Assembly: GCF_003121625.1 (NCBI RefSeq)
Contig: NZ_QDDJ01000004.1
Location: forward strand, 248,001-312,000
Origin: Ornithinimicrobium cavernae
GTDB lineage: Bacteria > Actinomycetota > Actinomycetes > Actinomycetales > Dermatophilaceae
Length of the DNA stretch: 64,000 nucleotides
Direction: 5' to 3'
Shown here: piece after piece, positions 48,917 to 56,887 of the stretch
Numbering within the stretch: position 1 is the stretch's first letter
Layout: every line of letters begins with the position of its first letter
Position numbers and translations under genes: made by a program
Notes under the pieces: model-generated
Seen by the model: the letters and a program-made list of their open reading frames with translations, nothing else
Told to the model about the DNA's origin: nothing
Databases searched by the model: none

Positions 48917-50209
48917 ACTCGCCTCACCGACCGGTGGCTCGGACCCGTCACCGCCCCCGTAGGCCACGAACACACCGGTCCCCCACTCGACCTGGTTGTC
49001 ACCCTCCGGGTGGACACCGGCAGCGAAGGCCACGTCGCCGCGGTCGTTGATCGTGGGGCCCCCACCGAACACGGGGCTGGTGTTGTGCTGGCCGAGCTGG
49101 GCGGTGCCCAGGTCGGTGGCGACGACGTCGCCCTTGGCGGCGACCTCCACCAGGTCACCGCCGTCCCCGACGTAGATCACCTGTCCGGCGGGGCCGACGG
49201 CGCGGAAGACCACCTGACCCGCGTTGTTGATGTCCGGGCGGAAGTACTCGATGGTCCGCACCGGCCCGTCAGCGCTCTCGGCGGCGATCTCGGTGACCGT
49301 CTCGCCGTCCGTGCGGACGACAACCTTCGCGCCGTCGGAGACCCGCTCGGCCACGGCGGCGATGACCCCCTCGTCGTTCACGGCGATGCTGTTGTCGAAC
49401 TTCTTGTAGGGCGACTGAGGGTCCACCGCCTGGTTGGCCAGCAGGACGCTCGAGGAGCCGTCCGGCTCGAACACGCGGAGCTCCTGGGCGGTCACCTTGT
49501 CGTCGGAGGTGGACACCTTCACGGCGATCTGGCCGGCGTGGTTGTACTGCGCCGTGTAGAAGTAGGTGAACGGGCTCTCCGGGTCGAGTCCCCGGTCGCT
49601 CGCGTAGAAGACGCCGGTGCCGTCGCGGAGGGCGGCCAGGGCACGGCCGGCCGAGAACGAGGCCTGGAACCCGATGTTGCCGTCGTTGTCGACGGCCGCC
49701 GACGAGTAGGAGTTCGGCAGCACCGGTGCGGTCCCGACCCTGCTGGCCGTTCCGGCGTCGGCGTCGTAGAGGTACAGCATGTTGTCCACGCCGCCCCCGC
49801 CCAGCGTGAAGGCGATGTCGCCGTGGTCGTTGAGGATCGCCTCCCCCGGGATGGTGCCCCCCTCGTCACCGGTGTGGACGATCTCGCCCTGACCTGCGCT
49901 GCCGAACCACACGCCGGGGCGGCCGACCGTCGGGTCGAGACCGGCGACGTACTGCACGCGGAACGAGACCTCGGCCGTGGCGTTGATCTGGGGCGTGATG
50001 CTGTTGAACGACGAGCCCGGAGGAAGGTTGTGGCCCGCGTCGTTGGCCAGCAGGTTGGTGCGCGCCTGCAGCTCCGTGTCGCTGTAAGGATCACCTGGGG
50101 TGTCCATCGGCGCGGCCCCCAGGGCGGCGACGAGCGCGGTCACGAGGGGGGCGACACCGAGGACGGTCGTGAACGAACGACGCAGCGACGGGCGAGGGCG
50201 GGTGAACAT
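48434..50209 (-). CDS. Secreted NxxGxxAF tandem-repeat protein with C-terminal WxL-like domain
   Basis: A 591-residue protein: signal peptide (basic RPRPSLRRSF then LGVAPLVTALVAALGA), then about six NxxGxxAF repeats at regular spacing (LNDHGDIAFTL, VDNDGNIGFQA, YNHAGQIAVKV, VNDEGVIAAVA, INNAGQVVFRA, INDRGDVAFAA), a beta-propeller-like array. The C-terminal 160 residues carry the same WxL-like domain as the subtilase encoded next. Two ATGs (50212 and 50209) follow GGAGG; the second has the better 7-nt spacing. It probably is displayed on the cell wall; ligand unknown. Confidence 0.83.
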   Translation of the reverse strand: MFTRPRPSLRRSFTTVLGVAPLVTALVAALGAAPMDTPGDPYSDTELQARTNLLANDAGHNLPPGSSFNSITPQINATAEVSFRVQYVAGLDPTVGRPGVWFGSAGQGEIVHTGDEGGTIPGEAILNDHGDIAFTLGGGGVDNMLYLYDADAGTASRVGTAPVLPNSYSSAAVDNDGNIGFQASFSAGRALAALRDGTGVFYASDRGLDPESPFTYFYTAQYNHAGQIAVKVSTSDDKVTAQELRVFEPDGSSSVLLANQAVDPQSPYKKFDNSIAVNDEGVIAAVAERVSDGAKVVVRTDGETVTEIAAESADGPVRTIEYFRPDINNAGQVVFRAVGPAGQVIYVGDGGDLVEVAAKGDVVATDLGTAQLGQHNTSPVFGGGPTINDRGDVAFAAGVHPEGDNQVEWGTGVFVAYGGGDGSEPPVGEASEEIVATVPEDVGEGSLLISVDQQDRTVQLPEMASLGDRLTTAGELRPVTVTDSRASDPGWDVSAQVSEFVAAEGAGSFGGGFLGWSPTVGSSSDGQVVTPGGVVAPGFPSGEGLSVPRPLGSAETGAGRGSAVLGAGLELQIPVDTTPGVYTAVLTITAI

Positions 50210-50254
50210 CATTGAACCTCCGGGTAGGCAACCGTCGGCAGTCTCTCCCAGGAT

Positions 50255-50284
50255 TGTTACCACTGTCAATAGTTACAGTACGGT
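50255..50284. promoter_or_regulatory. AT-rich divergent promoter region, TrmB-like gene/surface operon
   Basis: This patch is AT-rich compared with its surroundings. It contains actgt-caatagtt-acagt (inverted 5-bp arms, 50262-50279) and two GTTAC cores. On the minus strand TTGACA (50264-50269) can act as -35 for the surface operon. On the plus strand TACGGT (50279-50284) lies 6 nt before the regulator's ATG, fitting a leaderless start. Confidence 0.45.
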
Positions 50285-50290
50285 TTTCAG

Positions 50291-51091
50291 ATGGACGATG
50301 CAGCAGTCGGAGAGTTGGTGCACCTGGGCCTCACCCGGTACGAGGCCCAGGGATATGTCGCGCTGATCGGCCGGGACGACGCCACCCCCGCGGAGATCGC
50401 ACGCCTGGGACAGATCCCCCGCCCACGGGCCTACGACGTGCTGGCCTCCCTGGCGGAGCGCGGTTTCGTCGCCCCGGTCTCGGGGACGCCGGGGCTGCGC
50501 TACCGGGCCAAGCCACCGGACCAGGTGTTCGACAGCCTGCTCGCCGTCCGGCGCCACGAGCTCGACCAGCTGGCTGTCCGGTCCCACACGCTCGCGGTCG
50601 ACCTCCAGGCGCGGTTCCTCGAGGGCCAGGACCGCGGGGAGCCGCTGGACTACGTGGAGGTGCTGCGCAACCCCGCGCACACCGTGCAACGCATCGACCG
50701 CCTGTGGAACGGGGCGCAGGAGGAGATCCTCGCCGTCGTCCGGCCGCCGTACCTTGCGCCACCGTCCTCGGACGACGCGACCCTCCCGTCGGGGGTCACC
50801 ATCCGGGTCATCTACGAGCGGTCCCTGCTGGAGGACCCCGACCTCGAGCGGCTCCTGCAGGCCTATGCACGCCTCGGTGAGCAGGTCCGGATCGGCGAGG
50901 ACCTCCCCCTGAAGATGACCATCGTCGACCGGCAGTCGGTGGCGTTCAACATGCCGGACCCGGTGGAGAACGGGTCCTCCGTGACGACCATCGTGGTGCA
51001 CCACCGCGATCTGGCCAGCACGCTCGGCATCGCCTTCGAGACCATGTGGTCCAACGCGCAGCCGTTCGGGTCGATCGGTCCCGCCACCTGA
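50291..51091 (+). CDS. TrmB-type winged-helix transcriptional regulator
   Basis: A 266-residue regulator: N-terminal TrmB helix-turn-helix (VHLGLTRYEAQGYVALIGRD, AEIARLGQIPRPRAYDVLAS, ERGFVAPVSG), followed by a coiled region and a C-terminal phospholipase-D-like effector domain (LDYVEVLRNPAHTVQRIDRL, GAQEEILAVVRPPYL, VTIRVIYERSLLED). It is divergent from the WxL-like surface operon with 81 bp between starts and is the likely controller of it. TrmB-type regulators elsewhere sense sugars; the signal here is unknown. Confidence 0.87.
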   Translation: MDDAAVGELVHLGLTRYEAQGYVALIGRDDATPAEIARLGQIPRPRAYDVLASLAERGFVAPVSGTPGLRYRAKPPDQVFDSLLAVRRHELDQLAVRSHTLAVDLQARFLEGQDRGEPLDYVEVLRNPAHTVQRIDRLWNGAQEEILAVVRPPYLAPPSSDDATLPSGVTIRVIYERSLLEDPDLERLLQAYARLGEQVRIGEDLPLKMTIVDRQSVAFNMPDPVENGSSVTTIVVHHRDLASTLGIAFETMWSNAQPFGSIGPAT

Positions 51092-51104
51092 GGGCCGCCC
51101 GCCT

Positions 51105-51144
51105 GCCGGCCCCTGCGCCCGGGTGACGGGCGCCGGGGGCCGGC
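51105..51144 (+). terminator. Strong GC hairpin after the TrmB-like gene
   Basis: Outer arms gccggcccc (51105-51113) and ggggccggc (51136-51144) plus inner arms gcgcccg (51115-51121) and cgggcgc (51127-51133) form a long near-perfect stem with a ggtga loop. No T-run follows, as is usual in high-GC actinobacteria. Confidence 0.65.
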
Positions 51145-51162
51145 TGACGGCATACTGCCTGC

Positions 51163-51489
51163 ATGACGTATGACGAGGGGCTGGCCGAGCGGATCCGTCA
51201 CGTCCTCGCGGACGAGCCGGGGCTCACCGAGAAGAAGATGTTCGGCGGCCTCGCCTTCCTGGTCGACGGCAACATGGCCGTCGCCGCCGGCAGCGACGGC
51301 GCCCTGATGTTCCGGCGGGACCCCGGCCGCGCGGACCCCGTGGGTGAGCACATCCGGCCCCAGGTCATGGGCGAGCGGGTGATGTCCGGCTGGTTGCACG
51401 TCGACGCCGAGGGGGTGGGGACCGACGAGCAGCTGCGCGAGATCGTGGCCCGCGGAGTGGCCTACGCCAGGACGTTGCCGCCGAAGTAG
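51163..51489 (+). CDS. TfoX/Sxy N-terminal-domain protein
   Basis: A 108-residue protein with the TfoX-N pattern: LTEKKMFGGLAFLVDGNMAV near residues 20-40 and a C-terminal helix (LREIVARGVAYARTLPPK). Such stand-alone domains are common in actinobacteria and are not competence regulators there; function unknown. The ATG lacks a Shine-Dalgarno and has CATACT 6 nt upstream, another leaderless-type start. Confidence 0.85.
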   Translation: MTYDEGLAERIRHVLADEPGLTEKKMFGGLAFLVDGNMAVAAGSDGALMFRRDPGRADPVGEHIRPQVMGERVMSGWLHVDAEGVGTDEQLREIVARGVAYARTLPPK

Positions 51490-51500
51490 CTCACCGGTGA

Positions 51501-53153
51501 TCAGCCGAGACCGACCAGGTCCGCGTCCAGGCTGAGGTCCGAGGAGGACCGGTAGTCCTGGTGCACCTCGATGGCCAGCACGTTCTCACCGATCGCCAGG
51601 GTTGCCGGGTCGATGGTGAAGGACCGGACCGTCGACTCGGCGCTGCCGGAGCGGTTCGCCTCCGACGTCGTGGAGAACGCGATCGTCCCGCTCGGCATGT
51701 TGTCCCGCACCACCTCGGTTCCGTTGAGGTGGACGACGGCGCCGTCGTCGGCGAGGAGCTGGATCGTGAGTCCCTGCGGGCGCTGGTCGACGGTGAAGGA
51801 GGTGCGGAAGTAGGTCGTGATGTACTTGTCCCCCGAGGACGGGCCGAAGTCCACCACGGTCCGCTCGTCACCGTCGCCGTAGCCGAACTCGGCGCTGCCG
51901 ACCTCCCAGGCGGAGTCGTCGAAGCCGGGGTTGCGCCAGGCGCTCGAGGTGGCCCCGCGGTCCCAGTAGGTCCAGGACGCGGTCCCCCCGTCCACGAGGA
52001 CCCGGTCGTCCGGGGGCAGCGGTCCGCTGCTCGCCTCGAACCGCACGAACCCCTGGGCCGGGACCCCGGCGACGTTGGTGAAGTCCCCGCCGGCCACCAC
52101 GCCGGCCGCGTGCGCCTCGATGGCGAAGACACCCCAGAAGGCGTTGAACGTCGGGGAGAAGTCCGCGGCGATCACACCGGTGGTCGCATCGGCCGCCAGC
52201 AGCTTCAGGGTGGTGTCGCCGCCGTAGCCCTCGTGGAAACCGAAGTAGAGGCGACCGTCGAAGTAGTCCACTGCCTGCACGTCACCCATGGCGGTCCGGC
52301 GCCACAGCCTGGCCCCCGAGCTGGTGCTCCACGCGCTGGCGCTGTTGTTGCCGGCACCGACCGCGGCGTAGAGCACGGTGCCCTGGTCGTTGATGGTCAC
52401 GCCCAGCGTCGGCCGCACGCTGGAGGCGAAGGCCGGGCCGACGACCGCGCCGGTCGAGGTGGAGACCGCACCGAGCCCCGCACGGCTGACCGAGGAGAGC
52501 GTGGCGAAGTTGCCGGCGACGTAGAGCACGTTGCTCGCCGGGTTGGCCACCAGGGAGCGGACCTGTGCACTGGCCGAGGCCCGGAAGGTGGCGTCCACCG
52601 CCCCGGAGTCGCTGTCGACCTTGGCCAGCCGGTTGCGGGCGACCCCGGCGACGGTCTGGAAGTCGCCGCCGACATAGAGGGCGCCGTCCTTGTGGTCCAG
52701 GGCCAGGACGGCGCCGTCGACGGCCGGTCGGAAGGTGGCGTCGACCAGGCCGGTGGACAGGTCGATCTTGGCCAGGCGGGTCCGGGAGACCCCCTGGATT
52801 CGGCCGAACCAGCCGCCGACGAAGAGGTCCTCGCCGTCGGTGGCCAGCGCGCGCACACTGCTGCCGGCATCCGCCCGGAAGCTCCGGCGGAGCTCACCGG
52901 TGTGGACGTCGAAGGCCGCGAGGTGGGACCGCGAGACGACCTCACCGGTGGGGCTCGTCGCGTTCCGGAAGTTGCCGCCCACGTAGACGGTGTCGCCGAG
53001 GACGAGCACGTCGTTCACCCGGCCGTCGACGCGCCAGGACCGTTCCGGCACGTCCGAGACCGTCGTGATAGCCGCAGCGAGGAGCGCGGTGGAGGCGATG
53101 AGCGCCGCGATCACGGCGCCCACGGACCCCAGTCTCCATACGAACCGGCCCAT
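51501..53153 (-). CDS. Secreted or membrane-anchored beta-propeller protein
   Basis: A 550-residue protein: N-terminal hydrophobic anchor (VGAVIAALIASTALLAAAI), then blades with YVGGNFRNATS, FVGGWFGRIQGV, YVGGDFQTVAGV, YVAGNFATLSS and VVAGGDFTNVAGV. These G-G-(D/N/W)-F repeats are typical of delta-60/DUF5122-like propellers. The C-terminal ~150 residues form a beta-sandwich (SWTYWDRGATSSAWRNPGFD, VHLNGTEVVRDNMPSG) seen in secreted carbohydrate- or calcium-binding proteins. Unlike its two neighbours at 44-50 kb it does not carry the WxL-like domain. Role unknown. Confidence 0.82.
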   Translation of the reverse strand: MGRFVWRLGSVGAVIAALIASTALLAAAITTVSDVPERSWRVDGRVNDVLVLGDTVYVGGNFRNATSPTGEVVSRSHLAAFDVHTGELRRSFRADAGSSVRALATDGEDLFVGGWFGRIQGVSRTRLAKIDLSTGLVDATFRPAVDGAVLALDHKDGALYVGGDFQTVAGVARNRLAKVDSDSGAVDATFRASASAQVRSLVANPASNVLYVAGNFATLSSVSRAGLGAVSTSTGAVVGPAFASSVRPTLGVTINDQGTVLYAAVGAGNNSASAWSTSSGARLWRRTAMGDVQAVDYFDGRLYFGFHEGYGGDTTLKLLAADATTGVIAADFSPTFNAFWGVFAIEAHAAGVVAGGDFTNVAGVPAQGFVRFEASSGPLPPDDRVLVDGGTASWTYWDRGATSSAWRNPGFDDSAWEVGSAEFGYGDGDERTVVDFGPSSGDKYITTYFRTSFTVDQRPQGLTIQLLADDGAVVHLNGTEVVRDNMPSGTIAFSTTSEANRSGSAESTVRSFTIDPATLAIGENVLAIEVHQDYRSSSDLSLDADLVGLG

Positions 53154-53271
53154 GGCTCGTCCATTCCGGCTTCAACCACTGGTCACGGGATGCGGCTGGC
53201 AGCGGAAGAAGTCTCCCTCGGATCGGTGCATCGTACTCCCAGGGAAGGGCCCGACGGTAGGGCCGCGCGTC

Positions 53272-54366
53272 TCAGACCAGCTGGTGCATCCAGCCGTGGG
53301 CGTCCTCGACCCGGCCGTACTGGATGTCCAGCAGCGAGTTGCGCAGCGTCTCGGCGATCTCGCCGCCGCCGATGCCGATCTCGCCACCGCGCCACCTCAG
53401 CGTGCCGACCGGTGTGATGACGGCGGCGGTGCCGCACGCGAAGACCTCCGCGAGCTCGCCGCTCGCGGCGTCGGCCTTCCACTCGTCGATGGAGTACTTC
53501 CGCTCGATCACCTCATGGCCCTTCTCGCGGGCCAGCTCGATCAGGGCGCTGCGGGTGATGCCCTCCAGGATCGTGCCGCTCAGCTCGGGCGTGACGATCG
53601 TGCCGTCGCGGTAGGCGAAGAACAGGTTCATGCCGCCCAGCTCCTCGACCCACTTGTGCTCGACCGCGTCGAGGAAGGCCACCTGGTCGCAGCCGTTCTC
53701 GATGCCCTCCGCCTGCGCGGCCAGCGACGCCCCGTAGTTGCCGCCGCACTTGGCGGTGCCGGTGCCGCCGGGGGCCGCGCGGACGTAGTCCTCGGACAGC
53801 CAGATGCTCACGGGCTTCAGGCCTCCGGGGAAGTAGGCACCGGCCGGCGAGGCGATCACGCAGTAGAGCGCCCGGTTGGTGGGACGCACCCCCAGTGCCT
53901 GCTCGGTGGCGATCATGAACGGCCGCAGGTAGAGGCTCACCTCACCGAGGGACTGGTCCGGCACCCACCGCTGGTCGATGCCCACCAGCGCCCGCAGCGA
54001 CTCCACGAACAGGTCCTCCGGCAGCTCGGGCAGGGCCAGCCGCCGCGCGCTCCGGGCGAACCGTGCGGCGTTGGCCTCGGGGCGGAAGGTCCACACCGTG
54101 CCGTCCGTGTGCCGGTAGGCCTTCATGCCCTCAAAGATCTCCTGGCCGTAGTGGAAGACCGCCGCGGCCGGCTCCAGGGGGATCGGGCCGTAGGCCGTGA
54201 TGCGCGGGTCGCTCCACCCACCGTCCTTGGTCCAGTCCACCAGGGCCATGTGGTCGGTGAACTTCGCACCGAACGCAGGGTTGGCCAGGAGCTCGGCCAC
54301 CTGCTCGTCGGTGGCCGGGTCGGGCCGCTGCTCGACAGCGAACGTCGGTGCGGTCTGGGTGGTCAT
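53272..54366 (-). CDS. ilvE: Branched-chain amino-acid aminotransferase
   Basis: A 364-residue fold-type IV PLP aminotransferase: FHYGQEIFEGMKAYRHTDGT (about 71-90), RFARSARRLALPELPEDLFV, the Lys region KCGGNYGASLAAQAEGIENG whose Lys is the usual Schiff-base site, and EELGGMNLFFAYRDG and FACGTAAVITPVG for phosphate and carboxylate binding. The ATG at 54366 follows GGAGGACCC. It catalyses transamination of Val, Leu and Ile with 2-oxoglutarate. It lies downstream of the KARI-like gene in the same direction. Confidence 0.95.
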   Translation of the reverse strand: MTTQTAPTFAVEQRPDPATDEQVAELLANPAFGAKFTDHMALVDWTKDGGWSDPRITAYGPIPLEPAAAVFHYGQEIFEGMKAYRHTDGTVWTFRPEANAARFARSARRLALPELPEDLFVESLRALVGIDQRWVPDQSLGEVSLYLRPFMIATEQALGVRPTNRALYCVIASPAGAYFPGGLKPVSIWLSEDYVRAAPGGTGTAKCGGNYGASLAAQAEGIENGCDQVAFLDAVEHKWVEELGGMNLFFAYRDGTIVTPELSGTILEGITRSALIELAREKGHEVIERKYSIDEWKADAASGELAEVFACGTAAVITPVGTLRWRGGEIGIGGGEIAETLRNSLLDIQYGRVEDAHGWMHQLV

Positions 54367-54411
54367 GGGTCCTCCTGGGCCTGCGTCGTTGCGGGTCTCC
54401 AAACTACCTGG

Positions 54412-55275
54412 TCACCGGATCCAGCTCATCAGTGCCCGCACGCGCCGACCCACCTGCTCGATCGGGTGCGCAGCGCGCGCCACCGCCCGCCGGCTCGACA
54501 GCTCGGCCGCGTCGTGGTCGGGCACCTGCTCGGTGCCGAAACCGGCGGCCCACGCGGTGTCGATCCGGTCCTTCAGCTCGTGCAGCGTGACCAGGTAGGC
54601 GACCTCCTCCGCCGTCCCCCGCTCCACGAGCCGGTCGAAACCGTCCTCCACCAGTCGCTGGACGGCCTCGTGCACGGCCGTGTCGGCATACCGGCTCGCC
54701 TCGGTGAGCTCGGCGGCGCTGGTGACCAGGGCACCGGACCGCAGGGCCCCCAGGGCCTGGCAGTATGCCGTGAGCACCGGCCAGGCGACCCGGCTCGCGT
54801 CGGTCTCCACCGCCACCAGGCAGGGGACCCCGCGTCCGTCGAGGTACTCGGTGCGGAGCCGCTCCGGCCCCCCGATCGTCTGCAGCACCACCAGGTCGAC
54901 CCCCTCGGGCACGGTCACCTCGCCCCCGTGGACCGGGTCACCACCGGTCACCAGCACGAGGTCACCGGTCTCCAGGCCGGTCTCCAGCAGCTGCTGGAGC
55001 GTCGCCGGGTCGGTGGAGTCGTCGGTCGGCACCACGACGATGTCGGCCTGGCGCACCGCGTCCTCGGGCGCCACGACGAGCAGGCCCTCCACCTCGGCGC
55101 GCACGGCGGCCCGGCTCTCGGCGAGCACGCCCACCCGGACGTCGACCCCGCTGTCGCGCAGGTTCAGCGCGTGCCCGGAGGCGATCGGGCCGAACCCCAG
55201 CACGGCCACCTGCCGGTCCTGCAGCAGGGTCAGGTCCGCGGAGTCCGGCTCCAGCAGGGTGGCGCGGCGGCTCAC
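54412..55275 (-). CDS. Ketol-acid-reductoisomerase-like protein with altered metal site
   Basis: A 287-residue protein resembling KARI along its length: VAVLGFGPIASGHALNLRDS at the N-terminus (KARI normally has GYGSQGHAHALNL), GVPCLVAVETDASRVAW, and AYLVTLHELKDRIDTAW near residues 227-241. Relative to class I KARI, the first metal-ligand pair (D...E) is S194/D198, and the Glu of AYFECLHELK is V229; only E233 remains. The enzyme is also shorter than the usual ~330-340 residues. GTG 55275 shares its base with the preceding stop. I infer a KARI-derived protein of another function. Confidence 0.6.
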   Translation of the reverse strand: MSRRATLLEPDSADLTLLQDRQVAVLGFGPIASGHALNLRDSGVDVRVGVLAESRAAVRAEVEGLLVVAPEDAVRQADIVVVPTDDSTDPATLQQLLETGLETGDLVLVTGGDPVHGGEVTVPEGVDLVVLQTIGGPERLRTEYLDGRGVPCLVAVETDASRVAWPVLTAYCQALGALRSGALVTSAAELTEASRYADTAVHEAVQRLVEDGFDRLVERGTAEEVAYLVTLHELKDRIDTAWAAGFGTEQVPDHDAAELSSRRAVARAAHPIEQVGRRVRALMSWIR

Positions 55276-55820
55276 TACTGCGCCTCCTGCCGACCCCGCC
55301 ACCGGTGGAAGCCGACCAACCGCGCAGAGCGCTCGGACAGCCCGGACCACTCCCCCGGCACGGCGAGCTCGAGGCCGACGGCGGTCGGCATCCCCTCGCG
55401 CAGCGCCTCGAGGGCCGCGGTGTCACTCGTCTCTGCATCCGCCAGCCCCGCTCCCAGAGAAGGGATCCCGGGCGCGTGGCCGATGACGAACACGGTCCGG
55501 GCCTCCGCCGGGGCCTCGTGGACCACGGCGAGGATCTCGTCGGGGTAGGCGTTGTAGACCCGCCGGTCGTGCCACACCTCGACGTCCCCGAGGCCCCCGC
55601 CCTCGGCGAGCTCCTGCCAGGTCTGCTGCGCGCGGGTCGCCGTCGAGCACAGCACCAGGTCCGGCACCAGCCCGTGCTCGACGACCCACGCACCCCCGGC
55701 ACGCGCGTCGGCGACCCCGCGCGGCAGCAGCTCGCGGTCGTGGTCGACCTTGCCTGGCACCTGCTCGGTCTTGGCGTGACGCACCAGCACCAGGCGCCGC
55801 TCGCCGTCTGCGGGTCCCAT
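55275..55820 (-). CDS. SixA-like histidine phosphatase
   Basis: A 181-residue histidine-phosphatase-superfamily protein: RLVLVRHAKTEQVPGKVDHD (RHG-type catalytic motif with the phosphoaccepting His, residues about 9-28), LCSTATRAQQTW (second Arg) and TVFVIGHAPGIPSLG (second catalytic His). Length and motif spacing fit SixA, which dephosphorylates histidine phosphotransfer proteins or small metabolites. ATG 55820 overlaps the dehydrogenase stop (TGATG). Confidence 0.88.
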   Translation of the reverse strand: MGPADGERRLVLVRHAKTEQVPGKVDHDRELLPRGVADARAGGAWVVEHGLVPDLVLCSTATRAQQTWQELAEGGGLGDVEVWHDRRVYNAYPDEILAVVHEAPAEARTVFVIGHAPGIPSLGAGLADAETSDTAALEALREGMPTAVGLELAVPGEWSGLSERSARLVGFHRWRGRQEAQ

Positions 55821-56821
55821 CAGGACTCCGCTCCGGAGGCGACCGCGGGTGCGGCCACGCCGGTCGGCTCGGGGGTGGCCGCGTCGGTCGGTTCGGGGGT
55901 GGCAGCGCCGGTGGCCACCACGTGCGCGAGCCCGCCGGTCCGCACATAGTGCTCGAGCTGGGTCGTGACGTACCTCGCCTGGCGCCGCGGGAACGCGGTG
56001 GTGCTGCCGCCGTGGTGCGGGCTGATGAGCACCCCGGGCGTGCGCCACAGGGGGTGGTCGGCCGGCAGCGGCTCGGGGTCGGTGACGTCCAGGGCTGCCC
56101 GGAGGCGACCGGAGGCGCACTCGGCGACCAGCGCGTCGGTGTCCAGGAGCGGGCCGCGGCCGACGTTGACGACGAGGGCGTCGTCGGGCAGCAGGGCCAG
56201 CTGCTCGCCCCCGAGCAGCCCGCGGGTCTGCGGGACCAGCGGGAGCGCCAGCACCACGATGTCGTGGTCCGGGAGGAGCACTGACAGGTCGTCGACGGGG
56301 TGGACCCTGTCGACATACTCATCACCGTCGCGGGCCCGGCTGGCGACCGCGGTGACGGTCGCCTCGCAGGCGACCAGACGTCTGGCCAGGGCCGTGCCGA
56401 TGCCGCCGTAGCCGACGACGAGCACCCGGGCGTCGGCCAGCGAGCGGTCGACGCCGGACGGCAGCCACTCGGCGCGGTCCTGCGCACGGACGAAGGTCGG
56501 CAGGTCACGCTGGGCGGCGAGCATCAGGGCCAGGGCCATCTCGGCGGTCGTGGTGTCGTGGACCCCGACGGCGTTGGCCATGGTGACCCCAGGAGGCAGG
56601 AACCGGATCGCGTGCTCGTAGCCGGCCGTGGACAGGATCACGGCGCGCAGGGCAGGCAGCTCGGCCAGCCGCGTGATGAACGGGGAGTTGAACGGCGGGA
56701 TGACCACGATCTCGAGATCGTCGCGGGGCGGATCGCCAGCGACGTCCCAGGCGACGAGCTCCACCCCGTCGACAGGCTCCACGAGCTCGATGATTCCCGG
56801 CGGGACACTGATGACAGGCAC
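55820..56821 (-). CDS. D-isomer-specific 2-hydroxyacid dehydrogenase family protein
   Basis: A 333-residue NAD(P)-dependent dehydrogenase: cofactor motif VLVVGYGGIGTALARRLVAC near residue 133, catalytic region VVNVGRGPLLDTDALV (Arg), ALDVTDPEPLP (Glu) and LISPHHGGSTTAF (His, about 275). The C-terminal tail has a short Pro-Thr-rich repeat (ATPEPTD-AATPEPTGV) not typical of the family. The class includes phosphoglycerate and glyoxylate/hydroxypyruvate reductases; substrate undetermined. First gene of the unit that ends with ilvE. Confidence 0.88.
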   Translation of the reverse strand: MPVISVPPGIIELVEPVDGVELVAWDVAGDPPRDDLEIVVIPPFNSPFITRLAELPALRAVILSTAGYEHAIRFLPPGVTMANAVGVHDTTTAEMALALMLAAQRDLPTFVRAQDRAEWLPSGVDRSLADARVLVVGYGGIGTALARRLVACEATVTAVASRARDGDEYVDRVHPVDDLSVLLPDHDIVVLALPLVPQTRGLLGGEQLALLPDDALVVNVGRGPLLDTDALVAECASGRLRAALDVTDPEPLPADHPLWRTPGVLISPHHGGSTTAFPRRQARYVTTQLEHYVRTGGLAHVVATGAATPEPTDAATPEPTGVAAPAVASGAES

Positions 56822-56887
56822 GCGTCCACGCTAGCCGAGGGCCGCGGGGAGTGAGGCGCCGGGCGTGATGCATGACACAGTGTGGCC

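Noticed and set aside
48272-50215. 647-residue plus-strand frame over the NxxGxxAF-repeat gene
   Set aside because: Shadow frame with biased composition; repeats and signal peptide are on the minus strand.
53247-53264. ggccc-N7-gggcc hairpin after ilvE
   Set aside because: Only 5-bp arms; too weak to call a terminator by eye in GC-rich DNA.
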